Part shown: positions 36,028 through 48,500 of the stretch, piece after piece
Position numbering within the stretch: the first letter of the stretch is position 1
Layout: each line of letters begins with the position of its first letter
Source of the DNA: Caenorhabditis elegans
Taxonomy: Eukaryota; Nematoda; Chromadorea; Rhabditida; Rhabditidae
Direction: 5' to 3'
Length of the DNA: 64,000 nucleotides
NCBI RefSeq assembly: GCF_000002985.6
Contig: NC_003281.10
Coordinates: 1,674,001-1,738,000, forward strand
Notes under the pieces: generated by a model
What the model was told of the DNA's origin: nothing
Databases searched by the model: none
What the model saw: only the letters and a program-made list of their open reading frames with translations
Translations under genes and position numbers: made by a program

Positions 36028-39000
36028 ATGAGTGAGTTGCTAACAAACTTTTGCGCATTTCAGAGCTCGGCTTCTTCCCGAACAAGGCTCAAATGATATT
36101 GGAAAGGCTTATCAATACTTATTCCACCGTATTCCACGTGCTACTAATGGTGAGTTGAAGGATTGCTATCAAAATATCAATAAAACTAAAAATATATAAT
36201 ATTTTCTAGATGGATTCAAATCTTCTCTCACTAAAATGCAAATGATATCTCGTATCACTACTGGAATATACTTACAACATGGATTATCCACTGGATCTAT
36301 TACATCAGATGATCTTATTCCTGAACTACTTCATTTTGGATCTATCACTCCAACTCAGATATCTGCAATCAATACTGATAAGTTATCTAAGATTGTTGAG
36401 GGGATTAATGAGCTCCCAGGAAAATTAGAATCGAGTGTTATTCAACTTGAGGATCAGCTTCTCATGTTTGCTTCTGTTAATGAGAAGGTTAAGGGTGTGG
36501 TCCCAGGAAGCATTATTCTAAAAGACGATGCATACAAGACTCAACTTGATGCATTGAAGTTAGAGGATTGGAGAAAAGTAGATTCTTTTGCAAAAGGAAT
36601 TGTTATTTTTCTAAACGAAATGGAAAGTATGGAAGGAGTGACCAGTGATGATTCCGCTAATATCGAATTAAGTGACATGGCTTCTCATTTACCAAAATTC
36701 AAATATTGGACTTTGGAAAAATATAATGTTTACGCACAAAATCAGCATCTCCGAAACATTCACATTTCCTATCCTTCCCTCAATTTAGTCTACAAAGCAG
36801 TGGCTGAGTTTTTCCCATATAAAAACAGTCTAGATGGTTCTCTCCTATCCAAAGTTCAAGAAAACATCAATCATTTGAGCAAACTGGCTGTAGAAATGAA
36901 GTTAGAAGCTCCAATGATCTCACAACTTCATAAGATGTTCTTGTCACGAAGCTTGAAAAATACTGATAATATCAAATTCATTTCTGGATTATTGAATGGA
37001 ATATCAGATATTCAAATGATTTTCAATGACTTGAGGAATGATTGGGTGAATGAGACTGTTGCGGGACAGGCTTACAACTTGGTAAAGGCTCTGAATCAAT
37101 TGAAGACTTTAGCCAGTGACGCCAAAACGGTTGAACAGTCGATTAGGTCGGATGAGAATCAGATTCACAAGGATGTATCGGATGTTTATCAAAAAGTCAA
37201 TCATCTGGCGGATATTGCGGATATTGTAAAACCTTTGGTAGATACTGTCAGTAGTATTTCATTTCCTAAAGCTGCAATCAGTGCTCCTGAGGTTCAGAAA
37301 ATTGGTCCGCTTATCACGAACATGAAGCTGCTGTCGTCGAAACTTGGTGCCCTTGAAACTTTGGTTAAGCTGTCGAGGACTCTGCAAAGGGAAGAGTATA
37401 AGATCAAGTTAGATGAGATTATAAACATCGCGAAAGCAACTGAAAATACACTCGATCGATTCCAAAAAAGTACGGCGTTTAAGGAAATTCATAAGTTGAT
37501 TTTACCTGTAAAAAAAACTGCTGAATTACTGAAAGCACCAACTATCGAAGACACTGTTTTAGAAATTGAAAAGGATTTCGGTGAAATTTCAACTTTTGTC
37601 AATGGATTGCAAGGTTTTTTGGATGGATTTGCTTTTTTGAAGAATATTCAAGGAATTGACTCATTGAAGCCTGTTATTGAAGTCATCAGATCTTATCGGG
37701 ACTCGAATACAAAAAGCACAGTTAGTCTAAGCACTTTGAAAACCCAGTTGCCAATGATCAAAAATAAACTGAGGACACTGGATGTCTACATCAAGAAAAT
37801 CAAGAATTCGAAGCATATGGAGACAGAAGCATTGTCAGCTTTCACCAGCATTGCCGTGGATTCACAGATGGTTGGGATGGCTACACGTGGAATCACTGAT
37901 ATGCAGAGGATGGGCAGTCAGACAGTTGATTTGAAGCCTCTGAAGGATTGGAGTGCTAGGATTGAGGTGGAGATGAAGAAGCATGAGCTGGATCCTGCAG
38001 ATGTCAAGAATTTGAAATCACTGGCTGGATTGGAGACAGAGTTGAATAGGATCAAGAAGGAAGCTGGAACATTTATACAGTCTGTGGCGCCTGTGAATTC
38101 CAACAAATTGTCGGATTATTCGGGAATTTTCCAAAAGGCTAAAAGTGTTAAAGGAATCAACATCGACTTGCCAGCTATCATCGGTTCCGTGGAAAATTTG
38201 AAGACTCGTCTACCATCAACAAGAAGAAGAAGAGCACCTGGAGTTTCTGGAGTATCAATATCCCAGTTAGATAATCTTCTGAAGCTTCTCAAATCCCTTC
38301 AAGTCTACGATTCCACCAAGTTCGTCAAAGCCTTCGATGGTTCTGCCAAGTCTCTGCAAGTTCTTGATGGTTTGTTCCTTGCCTACGCAAGTACTCTGAC
38401 TCGATTGAAGACGCCGGGAGCTCAACCTCTACATGCAAACCCTGGAAACCCTGCCAACAAACCAACTGCTCCAGGAGGAAACAAAGGAGCCGCTAGTCCC
38501 TCTGCAACAAACTATCATCATTCTGCAAAGGCAGATGCTGAGATGGGTTTTTTGGAGAAGTGAGTACTTTGTTAATTTATGTTTCCTTTTAACTTCTATT
38601 TTTTTTCAGCAACTCCCCGTGGTCATACATTGGTCTGAGTCTTATCGTGTGTTCTTTTGTTGCCCTATTCGTCTACATTGGTCTTTGGTTTTATCACTCA
38701 CGAAAAGTCAAACTTGATGTATCTCCCGATCTGGTACCCCTGCCGAACGATTTAATTACAACAACTGCTCTACCAGAAATCAAAATTGAGAAAGCTCCAA
38801 GTGAGTTTTTTTTGTTGTTGATTTTTGTAAGTTATTATATATTATACATGATTCAATTTCAGAGGAACCAAAAGTCGAATCGTTCAGTTTAACACTGCTG
38901 GTCGCTATAAAATACGTTACTGATCTTCATCTGTGACGGGATAATTTTTTTAATCAAGTTGAGCATAGCCTGCCGAAATTTTATGAAGCTCAAGACCTAG

Positions 39001-40937
39001 ATGTTCAAAAGCCAAAGGTTTCTGATCTTGTTAAGAGTCACTCAATGGATCTTAGGTTTGTCGTTTTTTTTCTTGGCACTCTGATGTGTTCTCGAAATAT
39101 CCATCCAATCATTTTCAGAGTTTCCATTCCACTTATCGAGAACACACGCGTCATTCTAAAGAAATATGGTTCAAGATTCAAGGATGGATTTCTTCACGCG
39201 AACTATGTGACATGCCCAAATGGAGCACAGTTAATTCTCACACAATCTCCACAATGCGAGATTTTGGAGCCAAAGTTAGCCATGAAAGGAGACAAGCATG
39301 CTGAAATGATGCCACGTCGCAACTCGACAATCGGCAAGTTTTGATGGATGATCAGACAGGAGAAGGCGCAGCAGATTGTGATGATGTGCGATGTGGTCGA
39401 GAGAAGTATTCAGACGGGACGTATTGTCGAGATGTGCTCCAGATATTTCCCGGAGAAAGTGAACTGCGAGATCAAGGTCGATGGGATTAATGTGGAATGT
39501 ACTGCAAAAGTTACATCAGATGGTGTGGAGCGTCGGAGTTTGCGTGTTACGTTTGAGTTAGTATTTTCACTTGTCAAGTTTTCATATTTGTAATTAATTT
39601 TAACTTGCAGGAACGGTGATACGATCTTTGTAACTCACAATTTGATCTCTTCTTGGACATTTGTGAACACTCAAGAGACTACGGATACTATGGTTTCAAT
39701 GGTTCGTTACTTGAACAAATGTAAGGGATCTCCAATTGTTGTGCATGACTTTGATGGAATCTCAAGATCAGCTTCACTTGCATGTGAGTTGGAAAACTGA
39801 TTAAATTCCACTGATGATGGATTTCAGGTACAATTATTGGTTATCAAATGGTTGCTAAGACTACCGGTGAGCTGGTGCTTGCTGACGCTCTTCGTTGCAT
39901 TCGGACACAGCGTGCACTTGCGATTACGTCGGCCGTTGAACTTGCGTTTGTTGATGCATCAATTGTTAGATTGCTTTCGGTGGTAAGTCAATATCACCTT
40001 CATTTCTATCTAGCTAAAGGGTGGAGTACTTAAGAATGAGCCTAAGCTTAAATCTAAGCCTAACCCTAAGCCTGAGCCTAAGCCTAAACCTAAGCCTGAG
40101 CCTAAACCTAAACCTAAGCCTGACCCTAAGCCTAAACCTAAGCCTAAGCCTAAGCCTAAGCCTAAGCCTAACCCTAAGCCTGAGCCTAAGCCTAAACCTA
40201 AGCCTGAGCCTAAACCTAAACCTAAGCCTGAGCCTAAGCCTAAACCTAAGCCTAAGCCTAAGCCTAAGCCTAAGCCTAACCCTAATCCTAAGCCTGAACC
40301 TAAGCCAAAACCTAAGCCTAAGCCTAAGCCTGAGCCTAAGCCTAAGACTAAGCTTAAGTCTGAGCCAAAACCTAAGCCTAAGCTTAAGCCTAAGCCTAAG
40401 CCTAACCCTAAGCCTGAGCCTAATCCTATGCCTGAGCTTAAGCCTAAGCCCAAGCATAAGCCTAATTCTAGGCCTAAGCCTAATCCTAGGCCTAAGCCTA
40501 AGCCAAGGTCTAAGCCTAATCCTAAGCCTAAGCCAAGGCCTAAGCCTGAGCTTAAGCCTAACCATAAACTTAAGCTGAAGCATCTGAGTTTAAGTGTTCG
40601 CCTAGCCACACAAATTTCAAGTATTCTCTGAGTTTTTTATCGGAAAATTTTGCAGAAATTCAAAGACGACTTCAAGCAAGGAGAAGTGTGGGACATGTGT
40701 GCAAAAGCTGAAGAAACCTACAACACGTGTGTGTGGAATAAGAACAATGAAAAAGCACACGAGCTGCAGAAAAAAGCTGGAATCAAGCCAAAAAAGAAAA
40801 ACTTCCCTAAGGCGAAAGCAGTTTTGAAAATGGCTCGAATGAAGTCAGAAAAGGCAAAAAAGAAAGCAAAAAAGGCGAAACTGGCGAAGGAAAAGCAGGA
40901 AAGAATCGACTTTGAGAAAATGAGCTGCCAGGATTGA
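36028..40937 (+). pseudogene. WSN-domain receptor tyrosine-phosphatase homologue, copy B (two in-frame TGA)
   Basis: Plus-strand exons: 36210-38559, 38610-38800, 38863-39055, 39119-39556, 39611-39783, 39828-39982 and 40656-40937, all in consistent phase. ATGA followed by GTGAGT at 36028 mirrors the 4-base first exon of copies A and C. The WSN-like segment (RITTGIYLQHGL) opens a long helical ectodomain with a polybasic TRRRRRAPG site. One span follows (YIGLSLIVCSFVALFVYIGL), then a phosphatase-like domain and a KKAKKAK tail. In-frame TGA codons interrupt it at 38934-38936 (before the phosphatase domain) and 39342-39344 (where copy C has Leu). The active-site loop reads VVHDFDGISRSA, with Asp for the catalytic Cys. 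The signal-peptide exon is unclear: a candidate at 36064-36149 needs a 32-base intron and is out of phase. It could still yield a truncated ectodomain protein. Confidence 0.75.
40028..40590. repeat. CCTAAG (TTAGGC) array in the last intron of copy B
   Basis: About 560 bases of degenerate GCCTAA hexamers on the plus strand (transcript sense CCTAAG) lie between exons 39828-39982 and 40656-40937. Long apparent frames on both strands ([18 protein letters not shown]) are translations of the repeat. The homologous intron of copy C also holds such an array. Confidence 0.92.
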
Positions 40938-41176
40938 TGGGTAAAACGGTGGAGGAGACTGTCTCCGAAAAGGAAATCAAACAGCCAACTGTCTCCGAGA
41001 AGGAGATCAAACAACCAACTGTCGAAGAGAAATCGAAGAGCCGTACTCAAAGTGTGACCAAAACCGTGCCAATTGCCGTACAGAAAAGCGCTACGAATCC
41101 AGATTTGATGGAAAGTGAAAAGCTGATTACTGCTGAAGAAAAGACCTTGGACCAGACTCAGATCTTGGACCAGTAA
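40937..41176 (+). other. Lys/Glu-rich open frame overlapping the copy B stop codon
   Basis: An ATG overlaps the copy B stop as TGATG and opens 79 codons. The product contains a repeated VSEKEIKQPT unit and is charged like the phosphatase tails. It may be an original tail extension now out of frame, rather than a separate gene. No ribosomal or splice evidence supports independent expression. Confidence 0.4.
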
Positions 41177-41366
41177 CTCAAGAGGCAGTTTAAATATTGA
41201 TCACTCGTATTGATTTTTTTATTGAATAGATGGACTGAATGAATATGTGTTTATTTGTGTGGTTTTTTAAAGTTTTTTGAAAAACTAGAAAGTTGTCAAC
41301 TGAACAAATAGACCCTGTGTATTCGAGGAGATATACAGTGATGGCCAAAAAGATATCCACTTTTAG

Positions 41367-42286
41367 TTTTTTTTATGATTTCGCTACTATTTCAAATAAG
41401 TATAACTCCAAAGCTAAAAATGCTATTAAAAAAAATTTCAACTGGTACGGTAAAGCCCGTGATTAGGTCTATATGTTTTTAGATGTTTCAACAATTCACT
41501 AAAATCATGGCAAGTAATAAAGCGGCCAACATCTCGTGAGTCCATTTTTGATGATGATTACTAAAACGACTGTAACTCAAGGGCCATCTTTTTAATACGA
41601 TTTTAATATAATTTCTCAATGTTTGCACATAGTAACTTTGTCCTGAAACCTCCATGAAAAAATATATGTGAGCTGAAACTAATGTCTCACACGAAAAAAA
41701 ATGACCTTTGAGTATTACCTGTTTATCCAGAGATGAGAAAAATCGCCATATCTGCCGCGCAAATGAACCCGTGGGAAGAGACAAAACTACTGTAGTTTTT
41801 AACCAATTTGTGTAGATTTACGAGATATTGCGTCATACGTTTTTATACTGGAAATTTATCTATTTATTGAATAAATCTTAAAAGAAAACACAAAAAATTA
41901 GAAAAACGCCGAAAAATTAAAAAAAAATTAAATATTGCGGCTAAATATTGTCGATGACGCAATAGCTCGTAAATCTACACAAATTGGTTAAAAACTACAG
42001 TAGTTTTGTCTCTTCCCACGGGTTCATTTGCGCGGCAGATATGGCGATTTTTCACATCTGTGGATAAACACGTAATAACAGTGTCTTTAATAATCATCAC
42101 CAAAAAATTGACTCATGGGATGTCGGCCGCTTTATTACTTAGTCATGATTTTAGTGAGTAATTGAAACATGTAAATTCATATAGACCTTTTCACGGGCTA
42201 TATTTCACCAGTTGAAAATTGTTTGATAATATTTTTAGATTCGAAGTTATACTCCTTTGAAAAATAGTGAAATCATCCAAAAACTA
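41367..42286. mobile_element. Foldback element between convergent copies B and C
   Basis: Left arm 41367-41838 and right arm 41953-42286 are inverted copies. Shared blocks include GAACCCGTGGGAAGAGAC, ACTACTGTAGTTTTTAACC and ACGAGATATTGCGTCAT. The left arm has about 140 extra bases near 41575-41720. Divergence between arms is moderate. No transposase frame was found. Confidence 0.78.
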
Positions 42287-42528
42287 CAGTCTCTGCAGCT
42301 CCACCTTTTATGTTGCAGAAGTTTGGTGATAAGGTGCAACATTTTACCAAGTTGAGCAGAAAATTGAGCATTTTTCATGAAACACTTTTTCAGACCCCGG
42401 TTTCAGACAGGCAGAAGAACACTTTTTGGCAACACGACTTTTGGTTGAAAATAGAAAAATAGAGAAGAAAATAAAAAGAAACTAGCAAGACATATTCATT
42501 CTATTCATTCTATAACTTCAAATACACA

Positions 42529-45500
42529 TCAATTTTGAGCATCGGATTCGGAGTTGGCTTTTTTGGCTTTTTTCTTGGCATTCCGTTCTTTTCGAGCTTT
42601 GGCTGCGGCAATTGCAAGCATTGTGGCTTTTTGTTGGGCTTGAATTTTCTCACGCGCTGCTTTCAGTTTGATGTCACCTTTTGCCTTTTCCTCAAGGGAT
42701 GTCTTTCTTGCATTGAACAGAGTTTGATACCACTCGTTGTACCATTGCTGATACTCTTCGAATTCGTTGCGGCACGTTGCTTTTCCTACCTGAAAATTGT
42801 GAGGTTTACTATAATAACATTAAAGAAAAGATACAAAATTATCAATATTTCAGGCAATTTTCAGTACTTTTTTTGGTGAAAACTGACTCTAAAATTGAGC
42901 CTCAGCCTAAGCCTACGACTAAGCACAGGCCTAAGTCTAAGCCAAAGCCTGTATCTAAGCCTAAGCCTTAGCCTTAGACTTAGCCTTAGTCTTAGCCTAA
43001 GCCTAGGCCTAAACCTACGCCTACGACTAAGGCTAAGCCTATGCCTAAGCCAAAGCCTAAGCCTAAGCCAAAGCCTAATCCTAAGTCTAAGACAAAGGTT
43101 GTATCTAAGCCTAAACCTTAGCCTTAGTCTTAACCTAAGCCTAGCCCTAAGCCTAAGCCAAAACCTCTGTCTAAGGCTAAGCCTTAGCTTTAGCCTTAGT
43201 TTAAGTCTAAGCCTAAGACTGACCAAGCCTAAAAAGCGTCAGTGGCGAGCTAACGATCACCTCTGACGCCAAGCCTAAGCCAAAGCCTAAGCCAAAGCCA
43301 AAGCCTACGCTTAAGCATAAGCCTAAGCATTAGTCTAAGCCAAAGCCTGTATCTAAGCCTAAACATAAGCCTTAGACTTAGCCTTAGTCTTAGCCTAAGC
43401 CTAGGCCTAAACCTACGCCTACGACTAAGGCTAAGCCTAGGCCTAAGCCTAAGCCTAAGCCTAAGCCTAAGCCTAAACCTAAGCCTAAACCTAACTCTAA
43501 GCCTAAGCTTTAGCCTTAGTCTTAACCTAAGCCGAGACCTAAGCCTAAGCCAAAACCTCTGTCTAAGTTTAAGCCTAAGCCAAAGCCAAAGCCTATGCCT
43601 AAACCAAAGCCTGAGCCAAAGCCTAATCCTGAGCCAAAGCCTACGACTAAGCCAAAAGCCCAGATTTTCCTTACCTCCATAAGACGCATCATTGCTCCAT
43701 AGATTGCAAACGCATACTCTTCATCTTTCACAAATAAGTTTGCGCGCATTTTCATCAGAGCTTTCAAAGCAACTCTACTGGTAACTGAGTCGTTTTTGGC
43801 CACCATTTGACAAGCGAGTTCCATGTCTGAAAATTGTGAATAATTCGGCGTTGGAAAAGTCTAGAAATAGATGCTTACATGCGAAACATGCGGATCTTGA
43901 TCTCCCATCATAGCAGTGCACAATCACTGGCGTCTTGCTCGCGTTCACCATATCCAACAAGGCCAGCATAGTCTTCGGGCTCTCTGGGATGCTCGACTTT
44001 CCCCATCCACGGTACCAGTAGTGATTGAAAGTGAATTCCTTGAGATCGCTGAAAGTTGTCTGATTGTAGGAAAACCTAGACAGTGACTTACTCAAACTTG
44101 ACAACCACTACACGAATCTCGACTTCATCATTGAACTCCTTCTTGCAATCTGTACACTTCATGGTGACACCCTCAAACTTCAGCTCCTCCCCAACATTGT
44201 CTGGAACATACACCGAGCACGCATCGTATTCGTCATCAGAAGTATTACTACGTGGGAGGGTACGCTCGCAAAGCTGCACGACATGCTTCACACCCTCCTG
44301 CATTGCCATCCACAAGAACTTCTCGATTGTCGAGTTGCGTTTGGAAATACGTATCACCGCGTAGGGATCACCGAGATTCTTGGCTTGTGGAGCTTGCGTG
44401 AGAATCATGCACAGATTGCTCGGAAATGAAACAAAGCTCGCGTGAATGTAACCATCCGAAAGACGTTTTCCGTATCCTTTGAGCGCAACTCGATTGCCTG
44501 GAGCCAACGCGTTCTGTGCTCTGAAATGTTAATATATGTTTTGAAATATATCTGAAAGATTCTTGCCAAATTAGCACAAACCTGTGATCCATTGCATGGC
44601 TCTCCACCCATCTTGTATTAAATGTCAACGCTTCCAACTTGATGCTGATAAGTTCACGATTCAAAAAATGCTTCAGAAGATCGAACAATGTTTCGGGCGT
44701 AGTTTTCATCACAAATTTCTTGACGAAATTCACAAAGCTTACAATAAAGTTGTTTGAAGACGTTTCGGTGTACACGGTTGGTAAAATGTCTGCAAATAAT
44801 TGTAAGCTGAGTTTTAGTCTTAGGCTTAGGCTTAGGCTTAAGCAGGTTTAAGCTTAAGCTTAGGCGTAGGTTTAGGCTTACGCGTAGGCTTGAACTTAGT
44901 CTTAAACGTAGTCTTAGTCTTAGTCTTAGGCTTAGGCTTAGGCTTAAGCAGGCTTAAGCTTAAGCTTAGGCTTAGGCTGAGGCTGAGGCTTAGGCATAGT
45001 CTTAGTATTAGTCTTAGGCATAGGCTTAGGCTTAGGCTTAAGCAGGCTTAAGCTTAAGCTTTGGGTTAGGCTTAGGCATAGTCTTAGTCTTAGGCTTAGG
45101 CTTAGGCTTAGGCTTAGGCTTAAGTTTAAGCTTAGGGTCAAGTCGGCTTAGGCCTAGACTTAAGCTAGAAATCATGTCGCTCATTGCTGTCAAACAACTC
45201 ACTTTTCTGAACCGGTTCAAGCATTGGAACGTCTTTGAATTCATCATCGTTGATATCATCCTCAACCTGAATCGGCTTAACTTTTTCTATCTCAACCGTT
45301 TTATGTTCTGAGGGGTTCGGATTCGGAGTCGCATTGTCCACAACTACTTTTTCGTTTTCTATTTTTGCAAGTCGGTTTTGCTCATCTTTTAGTTTCCGTT
45401 TGTCTTTTGCTTTTTTTTCCAATTCTTTTTTCTTCTTCTGTCTTTCATTACGCACATAAAATAATCCCACAATTCCAATAGCAATGACAAGGATCAGTGG

Positions 45501-48500
45501 AGGCACGATGTAAGACCACAGAGCCCAGCTGAAAAAGAAGCCGTTGTGAAAGGAAATATTAATTGAAACTAACGTCGCAAAGAACCCCTTCTCCTCGGGT
45601 GGTCACTCGGGGTATTGTGCACTTGGTGAGCCGGCATTGTTGTTCGAATGTTGCTGGTTTGAGCTGATGGGTTGTGGTGGAGCTGGAGGCGTCAGTTTCT
45701 TGTTGAGATTTGCAAAAGACGTATCCAAAACTTGAAGAGCCTGCTTTGAGTCAGCATAGTCCTTGGAATGGCTTGCAAAGTCTAATCCGATCCGATCAAG
45801 AGTTTCGAGGATTGGTGGAAGATCTGTCAACTTGTTTGACTTGGTCAACTCAATGAAGGTAATCACTGAAATAAATTAAATTTTAATTTTAAACTAAATA
45901 AATTATTAATTTACCTGATTCCTTGATAGCAATGAAGTCTCCTTTGACACCCTGAACTTTCGATGCTGCTTCAAACACTTCTGCATGATCAGCTAACTTT
46001 GGAGAATTCGACGGCTTCACATTGCTCACAGACTGGTTCAAACTAGCTTTCATTCTGTCCAAATCAGCTCCCAAAGTGGCCAGTCTCTGAAGGTTCTTCT
46101 GATCCTTTGCATCCAATGTTACCTTCGACATCTCTTTCTGAACAGTTGCACACAATAATTTCAGCTTAGTCAAATCAATTTTCATGTTCAACGCTGCGTC
46201 CATGCTGGATATTCCACGTGTTGCTGATCCAAGAACTGAGAATTGACTTGAAGCATCCTTGAGCTCATTGAGCACATTCACGGCGGCACGCTTTGACTTG
46301 ATATCCTTCCCTTCGATGTACTCCTTTAAATCAACCAACTGTGTTTTGATCTTCGGAATAGCTTCAGCAGTTGATTTGATGGAAAGTGGCATATTGGTAG
46401 ATTCTCGGAAATGTTGAATTGCTTCAATCACTGGTTTCACGTATTTAATCTCTTCAATAGTGTTCAGTGGACTAATAGCTGTGAAGATCTTATTCACGTC
46501 ATCAATAACTTTAGCATCTTTCAATCCATCTACAATACTTTTTGCGATATCTGGAGATTTCGGTGTAGCCTTGAGAGACTCAATTGAGTTTTTCACAGCA
46601 TCAACGATAGAAAAAACTAAAGAGAAGGCTGTAGACTGGTTAAAGGCACCCATGTTACTAAGAGCGTTAGCATCCGTACTTTGTTTTGAGATAGTTTCCA
46701 TTTGACTCAGTAACTGTTTGTTTTTCTCTGATTTCACATCTTTCAGCATTTCAATTACTTTTTCAAGAGTTGAAATCTTAGAGGAAAAAGCAATCATATT
46801 ACTGACAAGGTTCTTGATTTTTTTTGAATCAGTGAGTTTCAAGTCAGATAGAGGTGGTAGCTTGATTTTGTCGATTTTTCCAACTAGTGGGCCAACAATT
46901 GACGGAAGATTTGACAGTTTCGTGGCTAGTGAATGAATCCTCAACGTTTCTTTTATCATTTCACTTGTCTCTATCCCCAAGGAATTTTCAACCAATCGTG
47001 AATACTGTTCAAGATTACTGAGAAGAGTCAACGAGTCCGAAATAGCTCCTGCTTGTCCCACAACTGCCTCCTTAACCCACTGTTTACCCAAATCATCAAT
47101 TATCAAATTGATGTCAGATATCCCATAAGGCCTGAAGAGGCCTGAAGTATGTTTTGGCACTGAATTCCCATGTCTTAGATGCTTATCAATAAACATATGT
47201 TTAAGATATTTAAAGCTTTGAATACTTTGCGTCCAATTTTTCGCAAAGTTACCCAAATCTTTAGCACTCTGTGTGAACTTTGTTACAGCAGTTTGTTCCG
47301 TGGTTGAAGTTGAAGTTGCCTCGTATTTCAGTAATGCGCTGTGGACTGAGATAAGGAATGGAAATTCGTTTGCAATGTTTTTGAGAGAAACACTCTTAGA
47401 AAACCTTTCTAATTCCGTACTATTTAGAGTGTTTACAAATTTGACGAAACGCCCCACATCGTGAAATAATCGGTCAGCCACCACATCGCTTTCGGGTCCT
47501 TTTCTCAACAAGGTGATGCCATTAATGAAGTACTCACAGTTTGCTAACGCATTCTTAACGTTAAGTTTATCATAATACTGAATGAATGACTCAACTTCTT
47601 GCAGCAACTTGTGATTGGCCGGAACTTCGAAGCTCCCCTTAAGCCCCTTAACATTTTCCGAAATGGCACTATATCCTTGGAACTGTTTTTCAACATCTGC
47701 CATATCTTTTCCAGATGAGAAAGATTTCGACAATTCATTGATTTTGTCAACGACGGTCTTTAACTTAGCCGTATCAATTGCAGCAATTTGAGAAGTGGTG
47801 ACAGATCCCAGATTGAGCAGCTCGGAAACAAGTTCTTCAGATGGAATTGATTTCGTTGATAGTCCTTGTTGAAGGTAGATTCCATTGATGATACGAGTTA
47901 TCATTTGCATTTGATTAATAGACGAGGAGAGTTCTTCTGAAAAATCAGAACATTCGTAAGTTTTATAGCACTTTCAGACTCTAGTTACTAATTTCTAGGT
48001 AACGAACTACATAGAACACTTTATTATACTTATCCTTATTGCCCCCCCCCCCCCACTTTTTCTAAAATATTTTCTTTGATTAAAACGTGGCCTTTTTCTG
48101 AGCCTAAAAATAAACATTAAAAAATAAAGTTGTATCCACGTACTCCACGTGTTCAAACAAAAATCGATACAAATTGGAGGGAACAATAAAGATAAGTACC
48201 ACCCTCTTGCTACTTACTAAACAGGCTTATATTCAACAACTGACATAATTCTATACAAATCTTCTAACGGAATATTATACTAACCTGTAGTTGCACGACG
48301 AAACACTTTGCGTCGATAAAGATTTATAGAGAAGAGATTATGAAATCATCTGTAAAATAAATTGTTTAATTGGAGGATTATCTGATAGACTTACCTTTAT
48401 TCTGCACATTAGTAGTCACTATTGAAAAGTGGACTATGTACCAGATGACAGATATCAATGAGAATATCTCTGAAAATTGGAAACCATAGAAAATCTTTTT

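Noticed and set aside
40010..40631. Long frames on both strands encoding LGLG, LRLR, LSLS or PKPKPK repeats
   Set aside because: They are translations of the degenerate TTAGGC array in an intron; every frame is open because the hexamer lacks stops.
42861..43266. Arg/Leu- and Ser/Leu-rich frames
   Set aside because: Same artefact from the array in the last intron of copy C.
44048..44092. A frameshift at the copy C intron before the WPD-loop exon
   Set aside because: Using the TTTCAG acceptor at 44049 gives a normal 43-base intron and restores the frame.
48296..48350. An extra exon between the signal peptide and WSN exon of copy C
   Set aside because: It is flanked by good splice sites, but all three frames contain a stop, while direct joining of 48395 to 47936 keeps phase.
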